The position numbers and the translations under genes are program-made. Below, one piece after another: positions 8,236-17,366 of a stretch of DNA of 64,000 bases. Origin of the DNA: Methanohalophilus sp. (lineage in GTDB: Archaea > Halobacteriota > Methanosarcinia > Methanosarcinales > Methanosarcinaceae); the NCBI RefSeq assembly GCF_030156785.1, contig NZ_JASGLW010000008.1:31990-95989 (forward strand), written 5' to 3'. The notes below the pieces were generated by a model. It did not search any database and was not told the origin of the DNA. It worked only from the letters and a program-made list of their open reading frames with translations. Numbering within the stretch: the first letter of the stretch is position 1; each line of letters starts with the position of its first letter.

Positions 8236-10052
8236 TCAGATTTTACCATTTTCGTTGCCTAGATATTTTTTAAATTTGAGAATAAAAAGAGCTCCGTGTG
8301 GATTATTGTTTTCTACCTGTATTGAACCATAACGATCCATTGCAGTTTTGACAATGTATAAACCCATTCCACCATTACTTGTGGAAAATCCTTTATCAAA
8401 AATCTTCTTTTTTATGGAATCATGTATGCCGGTCCCGTTATCACTTACTATGACTTCTACTTCATCTTCTGTCTCTTTTACTTTTATATCAACAGTATCT
8501 GCCTTCCCATGTTTAATTGAATTTTCTAGCAGGTTTTCAAAAATTGAATATATGACCTCATCGGCCATGACTGTGGCATCGCCTTCTATGTTTATTTTCA
8601 AATCATATTGATCATGTAATTTTTCAAAAACCTTATTTAATTGAAATGGTTTGAGTTTTTTCTCAAAATCCAGTGTTTTTTCAAATATTTTCATTTCGTT
8701 TATCCGGGAAATACTCTTTTCTACTGCTCTTTTAATCATATCAAGATATTTGTCATCCCTTTTATTCCTGAATAAATCTACAGACATTAAAATTACATTA
8801 AGGTCATTGAATATGTCGTGGCGAAGGATCTGGTTGACTGATTTCAGTTCTTTTATGAGCCGTGCCTGCTGTATTTGTATATCCTTTTTTTCTGTGATAT
8901 CCTCATACACTGCAACAACATTTCCATTTGCAAGTTTGTAGATATCGTTGTCCCTCCATCCTTCTCTTTTAGAGTCATAATAGTGGAAGGGGTCTATATG
9001 AATATGATTGCCTGTATTCCAGACCCTTCTTAAATTATCCAAAAAGCCTATTTCTCTGGAGTTGGGGAAAACGAAAGTAATTTTTTTCCGATGATATCTT
9101 CCTTTTTCACCCCTTCTATTTTTTCCACTGCCGGATTTATATCCTTGATCAGGAAGTCTTCTCCGTTGTCAACCGGTTCATAAACAACTACTCCGCTTTT
9201 CATTGTCGTGAAAAGATTTTTGTATCTTTCTTTTTCCTGATTTAATTCCCCGAACAACATCTCATAGGGGTTGTCAAGACTTGAAATTATCACTGCTTTA
9301 TAGATCAGATAAAATGAAATTAACTTACAAAAATGTCCTACAAGGTTTGAAAATCCATACACACTTATGTAGAAAGTAAAAGCGAGTTCTGCAATTATGG
9401 TAAAAACAATAGCCAATGACAGATCTCTGTACACATTGGGTAGGAAGTTATTTCTTTTTTGATGAAGTAATTTGAGTGCTATTAGCAGGATTAAAACTAT
9501 CAGGTATTCGCTGTATATTTTAAAAGAAGTCAATCCTTCTCCTTCTATGTAAGAATCCGGGAAATATCCGCCAAAAATTGAAACAATCAGGATTGTTGTT
9601 ATGATAAAATAGGTTATTGTCACATTTGATGCTTTTATTTTTTTTCCAATGAGGGAAAACGATACTACGAGAGTCAAACTTTCCAGATATCTTGCTGCTA
9701 TCCACAGTTGGGTGGGTAGATTTGCATCATAGCCGGAAAATATATTCATGCCCTTATATGCAAGGGTATGTAAAAGGTCAATAGAGGCTATGAACAGGTA
9801 TGCAATTCCCGTAATCAGGACGTAATTATTTTCTATAATATCTCTGCGGTTCCAGACTATCAGGAAAAAAGCAAATGCAATAATTATGCTGAATAATTCC
9901 ACAAGGGAATGGAATAAAAGATAATTGTAAAGGCTTATAATATACAACCCGGTGATTGCCACTATTAGAAAGATGATATCAATATTTTTTCGAACATTGG
10001 TATTACTTTGATGCATATATGGCCTTCTTAATGTGAATGGAAGTAACTGCAA
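8236..10052 (-). pseudogene. MASE3-PAS-histidine kinase, broken by a one-base frameshift
   Basis: Two overlapping frames together make one sensor kinase of about 600 residues. The first (from 10052) has eight or so transmembrane helices of the MASE3 type and most of a PAS domain (VVVYEPVDNGEDF onward). The second has the rest of the PAS fold, including the WRDNDIYKLANGNVVAVYED segment, a histidine box LRHDIFNDLN, and ATPase boxes DNGTGI and GGMGLYIVK. The frames would join perfectly if one T were restored in the TTTTCCCC run at about 9064-9074: GKKLLSF would continue FPNSREIGFLDN. The TAG ending the first frame is out of frame with the kinase, so amber decoding does not rescue it. Either a true mutation or a homopolymer sequencing error. 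Confidence 0.8.
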
Positions 10053-10278
10053 ATTCTAGAATATGGATCGGTTTTAGTTATATATTATTATATTTGTTGT
10101 ATTTAGCCTATTTCAAAACTACTAATTATTTTCAGTGAAGAATTTATTCATTTATGGCTGTAATAGTAGTTTTTTCTAAATTAAAGTGGGATAAAGCTGT
10201 TGTTTCATAGAAATTCTCTCAATTAAATTTATTCATATTATACAACTCAAATGGACTATTCTCATATTTTTAACAGCA

Positions 10279-10500
10279 TTATCCCCACATCTCCAACCTC
10301 TCCCTTACATGAGCATTCAAACTAAAAGGTTTACCAGACTTAGCGTTCTTCTTCATGTAATGTAAAGTACCCTTAGAAAATCCCATCTTCTCCCATTCAG
10401 AATATGAAATACTTAGTGTTTTGTGCCTCGTTTAATTCGAGGTTGTGTAATATTTGTCTAATTAGAAATTTGTTTTTTACCACCATAAAATCATATCGGC
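10279..10500 (-). pseudogene. Decayed fragment resembling the C-terminal end of a Cas1-family protein
   Basis: The minus strand from about 10428 to the TAA at 10279 encodes SISYSEWEKMGFSKGTLHYM then KKNAKSGKPFSLNAHVRERL and a short tail. From memory this resembles the C-terminal helical end of some archaeal Cas1 integrases. Upstream (about 10500-10430) another frame has protein-like sequence (MVVKNKFLIRQILHNLELNE) that breaks by frameshift just before it. No start, repeats or other cas genes were found between 10053 and 10687, so this is a remnant. The Cas1 call rests on recollection of the family, not on a search; a casposon or solo Cas1 source is possible. The rest of 10053-10687 is AT-rich, with nothing else visible. 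Confidence 0.4.
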
Positions 10501-10687
10501 ATTAATATGTGTTAATAATTTGTGCTGAAAACTATAAAACCAACGATGTATGAATTCTGCAAATAGCCCACTAACTAAAATTCAAAACGGTTCCTTTGGG
10601 CAAGCCTCAATACTTTTCTAAATCCTTGAAATTATAGTTTGTTGAGAGGGATAAAAATGTATATAGTAATTGAGCATATAGTTTTAT

Positions 10688-12406
10688 ATGAAGATCTTCA
10701 ATATAATATTTATAGGCTTATTTTTAATTTGTATTACAGGCACTGTAGCAGCCGAATATTCCAATTCTGCTGCAGAAGATCATGAGGCTCTGGTAATTGA
10801 GATTGCAAAAGAGCTTGAAAACACCATGGATGACCGTGGGATATGGTATGAGGGAGCCGATGACAGGTTTGGGTATATATATACCAGTGATAACCGACAT
10901 GATATCGAAGGTGAAATGCAATCCCTGGATTACTGGTCCCTTGATGACAGGGTTGTGATTGGGGAATTTCCCAATCAGGTGGTATCAAGCAGCGCTGAGA
11001 TCAAAGCTCCGGGTCCGGATGGAAAAACCATCTATATAACAGTCGACGGTTACAATCTGCCTGCAGAAGAAATCCGTCCTGTATCTGAATGGGTTTTTAA
11101 TGAACTTGTGCGACTCTCCGTGGAAAGCGGAGCTATTGGAGAATATGTAGGGGCATCAAGCGATGTGTCACCTGTAGATGATAGTGAAACTGCACCTGTT
11201 GAATCCACTGAACAAAAGGAAGAAGAAATAATTGAAAATTCGCCTACAATAGGTGATGAAACACCCGAAACAGTTGAATCTGTTGAAATTGATGTTGAGC
11301 AGATTGAAGAGTTCATTGATATACTTGAAGAAGAAAATGTAGTCGACGTAAAAGGTACGGTCTCAGTAGAGGAGATTTCCAGAGAAGATGTGTTGCAATA
11401 CCAGCAGATCATGGGTACTTATTTGCTGGACGATAATTTCATGGCAGAGATGGAGTCTTATTCCATAGGCATAAATGCATTAAGAATTGGCTTTGAATAT
11501 ATAGATGAAATACCGGCTCAGGAAATAGATGTATCTTCTGAACAGGACCCTGTTCTTAATGATGAACTCATTAAAGATACCTTTGATGATGATTTCATGT
11601 TTGGCATTGATGGAGAAGTATCCCTCCAGCGTGAGGAGAGGTATGAAGGCGAAGAAAAAGTTGCAGCAAAGATACAGGAGGTCCTGCAAAAAGAAAAACT
11701 CTCAAAAGATGACAGGGACCTGATTAAAAGTATCAAATCCGGCCAGCAGGCTGCAACTTATTTTTCTGAAGATTATGAAAATTCAAATTTTGCCAGACTT
11801 GTAAATGATGTAGATAATCTGAACTTTGTCAAAGAAAAAGTTGAAGAAATAAAGCAGGTATCTGATGATACAAAGAAACTGAGCCAGCTTAAAGGTTCAG
11901 CTGGTACAACCACAAAAGCTCTTTATGGTCTTGCCAAGGCGGGTCAAAAGCTAGGAGGCAACATCCCAGTTGTCGGTAAGCTGATTGAAAGGGGCTCGGA
12001 AGTAGTTGAAAAGACAGTAATGGTCATGCCTGCCATCGATGATGCTGTTTCAAATAGTGATTTCAGACAGGGCCAGATTTCGAGTGGTGCTAGGGGTACA
12101 AAGACTCCGAATGCATTCCTGGATAGATATGGGGAAAGGATTGAGACCAGTGAGGGGCCTGTTTACAAATTCAAATACAAGGACGATAAAGGAAATGAAA
12201 AAACCCTTTCACCGGATTTATGGGTAATATCAACAATAAAGGGTCAGACCTATTACATACCGACAGATATTGAGGGCAACCCTATAGACGATGTGGCAAT
12301 AATGGATAAAACTTCCTGGAAGCCTTGGACATGGGACAATTGCCAGGTTGTGAAGTATTCCAATCCTTCCGTTGTTTATAATGACGGGGAGGTGTATGAC
12401 TTATGA
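10688..12406 (+). CDS. Large secreted protein of unknown function, first gene of a three-gene operon
   Basis: The 572-residue product begins with a clear signal peptide (MKIFNIIFIGLFLICITGTV, cleavage probably after AEA-like small residues near 23). Next come an alpha/beta domain (about 30-160), a very acidic linker rich in Glu and Thr (about 170-235), a helical charged region (about 300-430) with a glycine-rich stretch around 405-425, and a C-terminal domain rich in Tyr and Trp with DRYGERIETSEGPVYKFKYK. No transmembrane anchor is visible at the C-terminus. It overlaps the next gene by 11 bases. A short-leader promoter (GTATATAG near 10659) is possible. I do not recognise the family; extracellular location is inferred from the signal. 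Confidence 0.7.
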   Translation: MKIFNIIFIGLFLICITGTVAAEYSNSAAEDHEALVIEIAKELENTMDDRGIWYEGADDRFGYIYTSDNRHDIEGEMQSLDYWSLDDRVVIGEFPNQVVSSSAEIKAPGPDGKTIYITVDGYNLPAEEIRPVSEWVFNELVRLSVESGAIGEYVGASSDVSPVDDSETAPVESTEQKEEEIIENSPTIGDETPETVESVEIDVEQIEEFIDILEEENVVDVKGTVSVEEISREDVLQYQQIMGTYLLDDNFMAEMESYSIGINALRIGFEYIDEIPAQEIDVSSEQDPVLNDELIKDTFDDDFMFGIDGEVSLQREERYEGEEKVAAKIQEVLQKEKLSKDDRDLIKSIKSGQQAATYFSEDYENSNFARLVNDVDNLNFVKEKVEEIKQVSDDTKKLSQLKGSAGTTTKALYGLAKAGQKLGGNIPVVGKLIERGSEVVEKTVMVMPAIDDAVSNSDFRQGQISSGARGTKTPNAFLDRYGERIETSEGPVYKFKYKDDKGNEKTLSPDLWVISTIKGQTYYIPTDIEGNPIDDVAIMDKTSWKPWTWDNCQVVKYSNPSVVYNDGEVYDL

Positions 12407-12872
12407 TAAAAAGATAATTGCAGGCATATTTGTCCTGTTTATTCTGCTCTTGTTTATGGGCGGAGATGATGGTAGTGAATTATCGCCTGACATAGATATC
12501 GATGAATGGGACCCTGTTGCCGATGGCACTGCTTCAGAATACAGGGCCCAGAGTATGAAGATCTACGAGACCCTTGCTTTCAGTGGTTTCGAAAAATCCA
12601 GTGTGAAAGTCACCGATGACTATGTGCTCATAGCTTATGAACAGCCTCCTGTACGTTCGCAGGTGGATTCACTTCTTTCCTGGTTTTATATGATGGGTAC
12701 TGCTGTGGAAATAGCTCCTCATGCAGAAAGGATTGTGATCCAGATGTATTCAGACGATGAACCGCTCTATCAGGTCGAAGCATATACTACCGATGTACAA
12801 TCCCTGCTGAATTATGAGATAGATATGGATGAGTTCCGTTCAAAGGTTGTCGTTAAATCAATTGTCGCCTGA
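12396..12872 (+). CDS. Secreted or membrane-anchored protein of unknown function
   Basis: The ATG at 12396 has the ribosome site GGGGAGGTGT immediately upstream and lies inside the end of the preceding gene, so the two are translationally coupled. The 158 residues start with one hydrophobic segment (IIAGIFVLFILLLFMGG) followed by an acidic linker and a domain of about 120 residues. The domain arrangement (strand, long helix SLLSWFYMMGTAVEI, strand IVIQMYSDDEPLYQVEAYTT) resembles the N-terminal domain of the preceding protein in general pattern, so the two may be distant relatives. Function unknown. Confidence 0.7.
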   Translation: MTYDKKIIAGIFVLFILLLFMGGDDGSELSPDIDIDEWDPVADGTASEYRAQSMKIYETLAFSGFEKSSVKVTDDYVLIAYEQPPVRSQVDSLLSWFYMMGTAVEIAPHAERIVIQMYSDDEPLYQVEAYTTDVQSLLNYEIDMDEFRSKVVVKSIVA

Positions 12873-12880
12873 GGGATTGC

Positions 12881-13363
12881 ATGGGATTGCTTGGTAGGGT
12901 TATGGACGGTGTTATTGAGAGACTTGATAAACTCATTGACGATAAGGCTGTCAATTACAGGAGAGTAATTCAACAGGGTCTTGAAATTAAAGGAAACTGG
13001 CAAACCAGGGAAATATTCCTTTTTGGAAGCCCCCTTACCCCTGCTCCTGAAGTACTTGAAGAGACTGATGGAAAACATAAAAACTTTTGCTGGGGAGATA
13101 CTTCAGAAAATTCACGATTGACCGCACTTGCAATCCTGCTGTGGTTTCTGGATGAAAGAGAAGCTTATGATTATCTGGATGCTTTTCTTAACGATTTTGT
13201 CTCCAGGCTACCCAGACATGATTTCGAACAAAATTTTGGATATGAGTTTTGGAGAAATAGAATAATTTCTAAAAGGAAAAGGGGAAATATGCATCCGGAT
13301 CATGATGGTTATTATCTGGGAGACGATGATGCAGATGATGGGGACGATGATGGAGGAGATTGA
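12881..13363 (+). CDS. Hypothetical protein with an acidic Asp-rich tail (DUF6166-like pattern)
   Basis: It starts eight bases after the preceding stop with GAGGGATTGC upstream. The 160-residue protein lacks a signal peptide. Residues about 60-120 have the pattern FCWGD followed by LTALAILLWFLDEREAYDYL and FLNDFVSRLP, which recalls the DUF6166 family (an F-x-WG motif followed by an LA-A-LL helix). The last 23 residues are almost all Asp, Gly and His, ending GDDDADDGDDDGGD, and could bind cations. It is probably cytoplasmic and works with the two secreted products of the operon. Function unknown. Confidence 0.65.
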   Translation: MGLLGRVMDGVIERLDKLIDDKAVNYRRVIQQGLEIKGNWQTREIFLFGSPLTPAPEVLEETDGKHKNFCWGDTSENSRLTALAILLWFLDEREAYDYLDAFLNDFVSRLPRHDFEQNFGYEFWRNRIISKRKRGNMHPDHDGYYLGDDDADDGDDDGGD

Positions 13364-13798
13364 TTATATTCTTCACAAATGTAGAATATTTGAATTATCC
13401 TTCACGATACAATTTTTGCACATTTTCCTGAAAAACATGAGGGATGATATAGGAAATCAATGGTTTTTCAGTAATCAGATCTGCTTTTGTTCCGAGCAAG
13501 ATCTTTATTCATTTAGTGATTCCACAGGGTCTACTGGATAAAACTAGCAGCACATCTCAACTCTGATGACATCCTGCTTGCAATGAGTGATCTGGATTAC
13601 GATGTGAGAGTGACTACAGGGCATGGCTCTTCATAGAGTTTAGGTGGCATATAGTGTCAAATTGGATCAGATGGGTTGAACTCAAATCAGATCCAGATTC
13701 GATTTTCCTTGTGACTTTCTATGAAAATATGATCAGATAGAAATTACTAATTGATAAAAGCAGTGTTTTTCTTTTAAATATAATCATTATATACAGAA
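13364..13798. other. Intergenic region without a recognisable gene
   Basis: Between the three-gene operon and the convergent pilin cluster I see no supported coding region. A short plus-strand frame around 13540-13640 has protein-like residues (LNSDDILLAMSDLDYDVRV) and may be a trace of a helical-repeat gene, but it has no start and stops quickly. Confidence 0.3.
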
Positions 13799-13824
13799 AA
13801 AATGCTTTTGTATAACAGCATTTT
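13799..13824 (-). terminator. Hairpin at the 3' end of the pilin cluster
   Basis: AAAATGCT (13799-13806) and AGCATTTT (13817-13824) are perfect 8-base inverted repeats around a 10-base loop. They overlap the final stop of the cluster, and on the transcribed (minus) strand the right arm is followed by U-rich sequence. Confidence 0.5.
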
Positions 13825-15203
13825 CAATTTAAGATGTCGACATAAAGATCATTCTGTGTGATATGCAGGTAAGTAATAAATCCCGGTGCAATATCATAGT
13901 TCAATGTAACAGTAGACGTTGAATAATCTATAGGATCCTGCGGTCCACCATCGATAATAAAATTTATTGATCCTTCTTCTGTCATCAGCTTTATGTAATG
14001 TTGCGTAAGATCTTTGATAGAAAAGGATTCATTATATTTTTCTATAATATCATTTGGCCATGAAAAGTCCGGATCAGCAGCTTTTTTTGTGTATCTCATC
14101 ATGAACGTATCATTTGTCAAATCCACAGTAGAGTATTGGTCTTCTTGTGTACCATATATATGATAATCATCTACACTTTCCCATTCTTCTGCATCAGAAC
14201 TTATATCCGTGTCTTCATAAATTACGTCAAGATGCAAATCGCTCTTCTTCTGTAATTTGTATGTTAGTGTCCGACTTCCAGAAGTTGCAGTTATAACATA
14301 ATTATCCGGATTTAATCCGTTAGCATTATTGTCTTCAGCTTCAAAATAAAACACGAAATCTTGAAATGGATCTGGATTTGCTGGGTTTAGGGGAGCAATT
14401 TTTATTTCATTAATAAGGGGCATTTCTCCCATTGGTGGTGACGTATACAATTCCACTGTTGCCGTATTATTTGTATCATCAACCTTGACATTAGTCTGGG
14501 TCATAGTTGCAGCATATTTTGCCCAAGCGTCATAGTAGTCACTTTTTATAATGACAACTACTTTGTTTGATGTAATCGGGTTTGTCCTTAAAGATGAAAC
14601 TGAAGTGTTGGGATACAACAGATCCGGTTTACTGTCTGATCTGATTGCAATACGGACATCACCTGAACCGGATGTTGATGAATTTCCCTTTATACTCATA
14701 ATCGGAAGTGTCAGGGTTTCTCCATTGTAATGAAATTCAGGTGGAGAAATCATCACGGAGCCGCCGTATCTCTCATGTTTTGACCAGACTCCTCCGCCTT
14801 CATAGGCTATGTAGCTGTTGTCTTTTATATACTCAAGAGTTCCAAGAGAGACTGTTAATTCCTCTGTCAAGCTGGAGTTTGTAGTATTGCTGATCCGAAT
14901 GGTAATGCTACTGCTGTTTGGATCATCGGCATCATTTGCATAAACCCCTCCGCCTATCATGGTAATTGCTATGGTCTGTAGTGGAGATTCGCCAAGTGCG
15001 ACCTTACTTGTTCGTGAGTCAAGAATTGTAAATTCTTCTTCTACTTTTTGTGCTTGGGCATTGTCCTGCATGTCATTAATTGCGGGTACTCCAAAGAGAA
15101 GAATGATACTCATTGAAACAATGGTGAGTGAAAATATGAGCAGGACTCCTACTACAGAGGATACCGCCTTTTTGGACAATACTAAATTTTGTAGGGTGTT
15201 CAT
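13824..15203 (-). CDS. Type IV pilin-like surface protein, largest of the cluster (DUF7289-type)
   Basis: The 459-residue protein opens with a type IV pilin-like N-terminus: a short basic leader (LSKKA) followed by VSSVVGVLLIFSLTIVSMSI, the hydrophobic helix that packs in the pilus core. The remainder is an exported beta-rich domain with several N-glycosylation sequons (NTTNSS, NNTATV, NGET). The second half (about 260-459) is absent from the shorter paralogue next door and adds an extra domain. Likely processed by an archaeal prepilin peptidase and assembled on the surface. It is last in the six-gene cluster. Confidence 0.7.
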   Translation of the reverse strand: MNTLQNLVLSKKAVSSVVGVLLIFSLTIVSMSIILLFGVPAINDMQDNAQAQKVEEEFTILDSRTSKVALGESPLQTIAITMIGGGVYANDADDPNSSSITIRISNTTNSSLTEELTVSLGTLEYIKDNSYIAYEGGGVWSKHERYGGSVMISPPEFHYNGETLTLPIMSIKGNSSTSGSGDVRIAIRSDSKPDLLYPNTSVSSLRTNPITSNKVVVIIKSDYYDAWAKYAATMTQTNVKVDDTNNTATVELYTSPPMGEMPLINEIKIAPLNPANPDPFQDFVFYFEAEDNNANGLNPDNYVITATSGSRTLTYKLQKKSDLHLDVIYEDTDISSDAEEWESVDDYHIYGTQEDQYSTVDLTNDTFMMRYTKKAADPDFSWPNDIIEKYNESFSIKDLTQHYIKLMTEEGSINFIIDGGPQDPIDYSTSTVTLNYDIAPGFITYLHITQNDLYVDILN

Positions 15204-15214
15204 GTTTCTTCCCT

Positions 15215-16018
15215 TTATTTAATGGTTGCGGTTATTGGTGAGTACTTAATGTAGACATCTATATTTTCCGTAAAGTTATCACGTCGCATCAGGATTGTTT
15301 TATTTGCATCATCCTTGCTTACCAGATGCATACCCAGTGATTCATTGAGGTATTTTTCCCAGCCTTCATAATAGTTGCTCACTATTTTTATATCTACAGA
15401 TGAAACATTTGAATAACTGAACAAAGATGGCGAACCGCCGTCCGCAACAACTCTTATTAGTCCCTCCCCACTCATTCCATTTGTTCCGAGTAACGTGGCA
15501 GCGGGAATAATCATAATATTATCTGAAAATGTAAAACGTGGTTCCTTAACAATCACTACCCCCTGATTATCATATTTTGCCCAGACTCCGGTATTTTCAT
15601 ATGAGATGGCAGTTGTTTCAAATTCACTTCGTATTTCACGGAGTTGACGTGTGAAGCTTTCGCTCTCAAAGCTACTATTGGATGAATTCCATGTCTGGAT
15701 GGTCACATTAATTGAACTGTCGCCTATGACCCAGACTCCACCACCTCCGTACATTTTCAATTCTACAGATTGCGATGGCGTATTTCCGAAAACAATTTTG
15801 TTTATATTATCAGCCAATACAATGTGGCTTTGCTTGATATTTTCAGTGTGTCCGTTATCCTGAAGGGCGGTGAGTGCCGGCATACCAAAAAGAGTGATTA
15901 TGGATATCGCAAGCAGCATTATACCGAGTATGAGTACAAAGTCAACTACCTCGGAAACTGCATTTTCAGACTTGGACATTTCTGTCACTTTTTTGGATCC
16001 CGGTTTCATGATCTTCAT
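15215..16018 (-). CDS. Type IV pilin-like protein, paralogue of the preceding entry (DUF7289-type)
   Basis: The 267-residue product has the leader MSKSENA followed by VSEVVDFVLILGIMLLAISI, the classic archaeal pilin start with small residue, Val-Ser and an early acidic residue. It then shares with its 459-residue neighbour the sequence pattern GMPALTALQDN...VVFGN/VALGESPLQ, a GGGVW motif twice, and a YYEGWEKY / YYDAWAKY segment, so the two are paralogues. Three start codons are possible (GTG 16021, ATG 16018, ATG 16009); the start overlaps the stop of the upstream gene. Surface location is inferred. Confidence 0.7.
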   Translation of the reverse strand: MKIMKPGSKKVTEMSKSENAVSEVVDFVLILGIMLLAISIITLFGMPALTALQDNGHTENIKQSHIVLADNINKIVFGNTPSQSVELKMYGGGGVWVIGDSSINVTIQTWNSSNSSFESESFTRQLREIRSEFETTAISYENTGVWAKYDNQGVVIVKEPRFTFSDNIMIIPAATLLGTNGMSGEGLIRVVADGGSPSLFSYSNVSSVDIKIVSNYYEGWEKYLNESLGMHLVSKDDANKTILMRRDNFTENIDVYIKYSPITATIK

Positions 16019-16021
16019 CAC

Positions 16022-16495
16022 TCAATATATCTCTATGAGGTTTGCAGTACTGTTGTAAAGTAAATAGTGGTCACCGGCTGCACTGTTTATCGTTTTTGAC
16101 TCAATGCTAGCATGTTCAAGGTTGTAAGGCACTTCACTTCTTGTTTGCGCTCTGCCTTTTGATTCAAATATTATCACCGAAGTGCTGTTTGAGAATTCCA
16201 CACTATAGTACTCATTTGCAATTGTCAGTGGGAGCAGCATTTCCAACCGCATTTCCTCAACGTCTCCGCCTGTATTATTAACGACGTATATCATAGTGTC
16301 CATTTCTGTAAGTTGGAGTGCGATATTATTTCCATGTATCTCAAATTCTTCTCTCATGACATTTTCCTCGGTTTGCTCCGTCATGAAATAAGATGATTGC
16401 ATAATTGCTGTAAAAGTCAGGATTGTGATGGTAAAAGTAAGTATGAAACCAACAGCAATGGATACTGCTCTATCGTCCTGATACAAATTTTTCAT
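16022..16495 (-). CDS. Type IV pilin-like protein (DUF7266-type)
   Basis: This 157-residue protein begins MKNLYQDDRA followed by VSIAVGFILTFTITILTFTA, matching the RAVS cleavage-plus-helix pattern of archaeal pilins. The exported part is beta-rich, with sequons NNT, NST and NYS-like sites and a paired acidic patch. In haloarchaea and methanogens such small pilin-like proteins occur together with the other families seen here, which supports the assignment. It overlaps the next gene and ends in TGA. Confidence 0.65.
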   Translation of the reverse strand: MKNLYQDDRAVSIAVGFILTFTITILTFTAIMQSSYFMTEQTEENVMREEFEIHGNNIALQLTEMDTMIYVVNNTGGDVEEMRLEMLLPLTIANEYYSVEFSNSTSVIIFESKGRAQTRSEVPYNLEHASIESKTINSAAGDHYLLYNSTANLIEIY

Positions 16496-16505
16496 GTTTC
16501 ACTCC

Positions 16506-17348
16506 TTATGGTACAGTTACAGGTACCGATACACTAATCTTGTTTTCCCCCGATGCGATATTTATTGTAGTGTTGATGACTTTGTATCTTTCAGATTCAA
16601 ATGTTTCATTTGTCACTAAATTTCCAGATATTGAGTACAGTCCGACTGCACTGCTTCCGTTATAATATTCTATTCTGTATGTTTCATTAGAAGTTCTGGA
16701 TGTAAAATTGAAATTAAAGGCTGTATCAGCAACTTTATTGTTCATAATATCAACAAAAAAGTATGGAACAAGAGCAATTGAATTGTTTTGATCAATTGAT
16801 ATTACATTGATACTGGTAGAGTCATTGTACAGTTTCATATACCAGATCGTTGAACCAGATTGATTGATAGCTTTCACTTCGAATTGGCTTGAAGCATTTG
16901 CAAGCTTGCTTGTGTCTGGTATCTCAATTGTAAAATTATTAACTTGTTTGACGTTATTAATAACAATCCAATTGTCACGTCCTGATTCCAGGCCATTTTG
17001 CGTAAAATATGCATCATTAAAAGTGCTGTTTTCAAAAGAGAATGAAATTCCCTTATGAGCATATAGAATAGCCATTTCCTGTTGGAACGTGTTCATATAA
17101 TTTGAAAATGCAGCATTATTGAATGATCCTCCATCACTTGTAGCATTGTAATAAGCGGCACTAGTTGCTTCATCTATTAACTGAACAATGTTTGAGATCT
17201 CATAATAATTAAGTTCATCACCTGATTCGGATGCAACGTTGCTGGCATAAATGAGATTGTTTAACATAATTGTTAATACAACTATCATAAATGCGATGGC
17301 GAAGGCGGCAAGCAACAGCATTTGTCCGGAATCATCAAGCTTCTTCAT
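16506..17348 (-). CDS. Type IV pilin-like protein (DUF7261-type)
   Basis: The 280-residue protein starts MKKLDDSGQMLLLAAFAIAF, a short charged leader ending Ser-Gly-Gln before a long hydrophobic helix (about 9-33). The exported region is rich in Asn, Ser and Thr with many N-x-S/T sequons and has almost no Cys, as expected for an archaeal surface protein. It would be a minor pilin or tip component of the structure built by this cluster. Stop is TAA. Confidence 0.65.
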   Translation of the reverse strand: MKKLDDSGQMLLLAAFAIAFMIVVLTIMLNNLIYASNVASESGDELNYYEISNIVQLIDEATSAAYYNATSDGGSFNNAAFSNYMNTFQQEMAILYAHKGISFSFENSTFNDAYFTQNGLESGRDNWIVINNVKQVNNFTIEIPDTSKLANASSQFEVKAINQSGSTIWYMKLYNDSTSINVISIDQNNSIALVPYFFVDIMNNKVADTAFNFNFTSRTSNETYRIEYYNGSSAVGLYSISGNLVTNETFESERYKVINTTINIASGENKISVSVPVTVP

Positions 17349-17366
17349 GTTACCCTTATCCCCATT

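Noticed and set aside
8233..8238. TGA read-through joining the kinase to the small downstream frame
   Set aside because: An ATG follows the TGA directly, the kinase already ends at its normal C-terminus, and no support exists for TGA decoding.
9048..9050. TAG ending the first half of the frameshifted kinase as a third amber case
   Set aside because: Reading through it leads to a stop after five codons and is not in the kinase frame; a one-base deletion explains the break.
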